This document shows, piece after piece, positions 62,155 through 64,000 of a stretch of 64,000 nt of DNA. The DNA comes from Sphingomonas_Q fennica_A (lineage in GTDB: Bacteria; Pseudomonadota; Alphaproteobacteria; Sphingomonadales; Sphingomonadaceae). The notes beneath the pieces are model-generated. The model saw nothing but the letters and a program-made list of their open reading frames with translations, searched no databases and was not told where the DNA came from. Both the position numbers and the translations under genes were made by a program. The stretch is from contig JAQIJD010000003.1 in the NCBI GenBank assembly GCA_036946415.1, positions 62,001 to 126,000 of the forward strand, read 5' to 3'. Position 1 is the stretch's first letter. Each line of letters begins with the position of its first letter.

Positions 62155-62256
62155 CGCGGATCGGGCAGGGCGGCGCGGGGCCGTGCGATCGCCGTTCCGG
62201 CAAGGCGTCGCACGAAGGATACGGGCCGAGTTTCTTTCGAGCGAGGGCGGGGTTTC

Positions 62257-64000
62257 GTGACGCGCAGCATTAACGGAGCCGGCTTTCCGGCGCACCGGCG
62301 TATCGGCGCCGCCTCCGCCCTGATGATCGGCACCGCCCTCGGCGGCATCCCGATCGAGGCGCAGGCGCAGCGCGCCGCCGCCCGGCAGACGCCGGCGCCG
62401 CAGCTTACCGCCGTGCCCCCCGCCGACGCGCCCGCCACCCCCGCGGGCGCGCTGCCGGGATCGGGCACGATCCGCTCGCTCACCGTCTCCGGCGCGCAGC
62501 GGCTGGAGCCGGACACCGTCCGCTCCTACATCAAGCTGCGCGCGGGCGAGCCCTATACGCGCGAAAGCCTCGATCAGGCGCTGAAGGATCTCTACGCCAC
62601 CGAACTCTTCGCCGACGTGCAGATCCGCGGCGCGGATACGGGCGAACTGGTGGTGCAGGTGCGCGAGAACCCGGTCATCAACCGGATCGTGCTGGAGGGC
62701 AACAAGCGGATCAAGGAAGACAAGATCCGCCCCGAGATCAAGATGCAGCCGCGCCAGATCTTCACCCGCAGCAAGGCGCGGGCGGACGTGGCGCGCATCA
62801 TCCAGCTCTACCAGCGTCAGGGCCGCTACGCCGCCACGGTCGAGCCGAAGATGGTCCAGCTCGACCAGAACCGCGTCGACATCGTCTTCGAGATTTCGGA
62901 AGGCGCCAAGAGCCGCGTCCGCCGCATCAACATCATCGGCAACGAGCAATTCTCGGACGGCCGGCTGCGCGGCGAGATGGCGACCAAGCAGGCCGGCATC
63001 ACCAAGATCTTCTCGTCGGGCACCAGCTACGATCCCGATCGCCTGTCCTACGATCAGCAGAAGCTGCGCCAATTCTACCTGACGCAGGGTTATGCCGATT
63101 TCCGCGTCGTCTCCGCCATCGCCGAGCTGACGCCCGACAAGCGCGACTTCATCATCACCTACGTCGTCGAGGAAGGGCCGCGCTACAAGTTCGGCACGAT
63201 CGACGTCGACAGCGACATCCGCGACCTGAAGCCAGAGGCGATCCGCTACCTGATCCGGATGAAGCCGGGCGACTGGTACAACGCCAAGGCCGTCGAGGAC
63301 ACGGTCGACAGCATCAACGAGACGGCGGGCCTCCTCGGCTACGCCTTCGCCGACGTCCGCCCGAACTTCGATCGGGACAAGGACAAGCTGACGATGTCGA
63401 TCACCTACAAGGTGGCCGAAACGCCGCGCGTCTATGTCGAGCGGGTCGACATCAACGGCAATACGATCACGCGCGACAAGGTGGTGCGCCGCGAGATGCG
63501 CCTGTCGGAAGGCGATGCGTTCAACGGATTCCGCGTCAAGCGCTCGCGCGATCGCATCCAGAGCCTCGGCTATTTCCAGGACAAATTGGAGATCGAGCAG
63601 AAGCAGGGTTCCAGCCCCGACAAGGTGATCCTGGAAACGAACGTCGAGGAGCGGTCGACCGGCGAATTGCAGGTGTCGGCGGGCTTCTCCAGCCTCGAAC
63701 GGTTCATCGTCAACCTGTCGATCACCCAGCGCAACTTCATGGGCAAGGGGCAGGAGCTGCGCGCCTCGGCCGATTATTCGACCTATTCGAAGTCCGTCAG
63801 CGTCGGCTTCACCGAGCCTTATCTGTTCGATCGCAACATCGCCGTGGGCGGGGACATTTTCCGCCGCGATTTCAACTCGTTCAACTTCACCAACCAGGGC
63901 CGCAACACCACCTACGAGCAGACGACGACCGGCTTCCAGCTGCGCGCCGGCGTGCCGCTGACCGAGTTCGTCAGCCTCGCCCTCCGCTACGGCCTCAGCT
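62257..64000 (+). CDS. bamA: outer-membrane assembly factor BamA, cut by window edge
   Basis: Central subunit of the BAM complex that folds barrels into the outer membrane. About 581 codons are seen before the window ends. A GTG start at 62257 follows a GAGGGCGGGG site. A signal-like N-terminus and Pro/Ala linker precede POTRA repeats: IRSLTVSGAQRLEPDTVRSY, LVVQVRENPVINRIVLEGNKRIKED, RIINIIGNEQFS-like RVRRINIIGNEQFSDGRL and VERVDINGNTITRDKVVRREMRLSEGD. The barrel begins near VSAGFSSLERFIVNLS, with NFMGKGQELRASADYS as the first strands. The rest of the barrel lies outside. Confidence 0.96.
   Translation, partial: MTRSINGAGFPAHRRIGAASALMIGTALGGIPIEAQAQRAAARQTPAPQLTAVPPADAPATPAGALPGSGTIRSLTVSGAQRLEPDTVRSYIKLRAGEPYTRESLDQALKDLYATELFADVQIRGADTGELVVQVRENPVINRIVLEGNKRIKEDKIRPEIKMQPRQIFTRSKARADVARIIQLYQRQGRYAATVEPKMVQLDQNRVDIVFEISEGAKSRVRRINIIGNEQFSDGRLRGEMATKQAGITKIFSSGTSYDPDRLSYDQQKLRQFYLTQGYADFRVVSAIAELTPDKRDFIITYVVEEGPRYKFGTIDVDSDIRDLKPEAIRYLIRMKPGDWYNAKAVEDTVDSINETAGLLGYAFADVRPNFDRDKDKLTMSITYKVAETPRVYVERVDINGNTITRDKVVRREMRLSEGDAFNGFRVKRSRDRIQSLGYFQDKLEIEQKQGSSPDKVILETNVEERSTGELQVSAGFSSLERFIVNLSITQRNFMGKGQELRASADYSTYSKSVSVGFTEPYLFDRNIAVGGDIFRRDFNSFNFTNQGRNTTYEQTTTGFQLRAGVPLTEFVSLALRYGLS

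Overview
The window is about 70% GC and densely coded. Gene content and order point to an alphaproteobacterium of the Sphingomonadales, most likely Sphingomonas or a close relative. The supporting signs are the run rpsB-tsf-pyrH-frr-uppS-cdsA-dxr-rseP-bamA, a DUF1178 gene beside a nitrilase-like amidase, comF next to an NDUFAF5/BioC-like methyltransferase, a short-form psd followed by pssA, an Imp-type type VI secretion locus with two TssC paralogs, and one site of the alphaproteobacterial LexA form GTTC-N7-GTTC. Genus is inferred; no rRNA gene is present.

Layout. 1-7420: part of a type VI secretion (T6SS) locus. tssA-tssB-tssC-tssC2(impD)-tssE-tssF read leftward and tssF runs off the left edge; a stand-alone PAAR spike gene and a PP2C phosphatase read rightward from the same intergenic region. 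7437-15175: recO, leuB, a YopT-like (C58) cysteine protease candidate, metZ, apaG, a LysR regulator and topA. 15189-19051: an inverted-repeat element, then a leftward group (GST, dienelactone hydrolase, S9 peptidase, tiny membrane protein). 19221-24541: cyclophilin, queA, two poorly characterised proteins (one built from a charged tandem duplication), a prolyl-4-hydroxylase-like enzyme and a Bcr/CflA efflux pump. 24744-31470: glnB-glnA, endonuclease V, map, a CinA/MoaB-like protein, a beta-rich envelope protein and aroK-aroB. 32104-37850: a small membrane protein, a large uncharacterised exported protein, xerD, accA, an M48 protease and an orphan Flp pilin. 37948-42937: methyltransferase, comF, grxC, amidase, DUF1178, tRNA-Thr(UGU), a second copy of the inverted-repeat element, and a leftward dut-moeB/thiF-dsrE operon. 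43029-52368: alaS, an unknown gene, an AraC regulator, two CPA2-type antiporters in divergent orientation, and icd. 52404-64000: phospholipid synthesis (psd, pssA), translation (rpsB, tsf, frr), UMP kinase, undecaprenyl and isoprenoid synthesis (uppS, dxr), CDP-diglyceride synthesis (cdsA), the RseP site-2 protease and the start of bamA.

The last region is a classic cell-envelope and translation block: dxr and uppS feed the lipid carrier, cdsA-pssA-psd make phosphatidylethanolamine, and rseP and bamA serve outer-membrane biogenesis. Four genes between 52.4 and 58.6 kb (a P-loop kinase, pssA, pyrH, uppS) carry apparent frameshifts. At least three of these genes are essential or nearly so and the lesions are mostly single bases in G/C runs, so consensus error is the likeliest cause.

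The observations most worth following are the C58 protease candidate near the T6SS locus (9346-10071), a 73-residue membrane protein with a possible LexA box in its upstream region (54531-54839), the duplicated-module exported protein (22160-22516), and two copies of a roughly 130-base inverted-repeat element (15189 and 41294). No CRISPR array, insertion sequence or prophage was seen.
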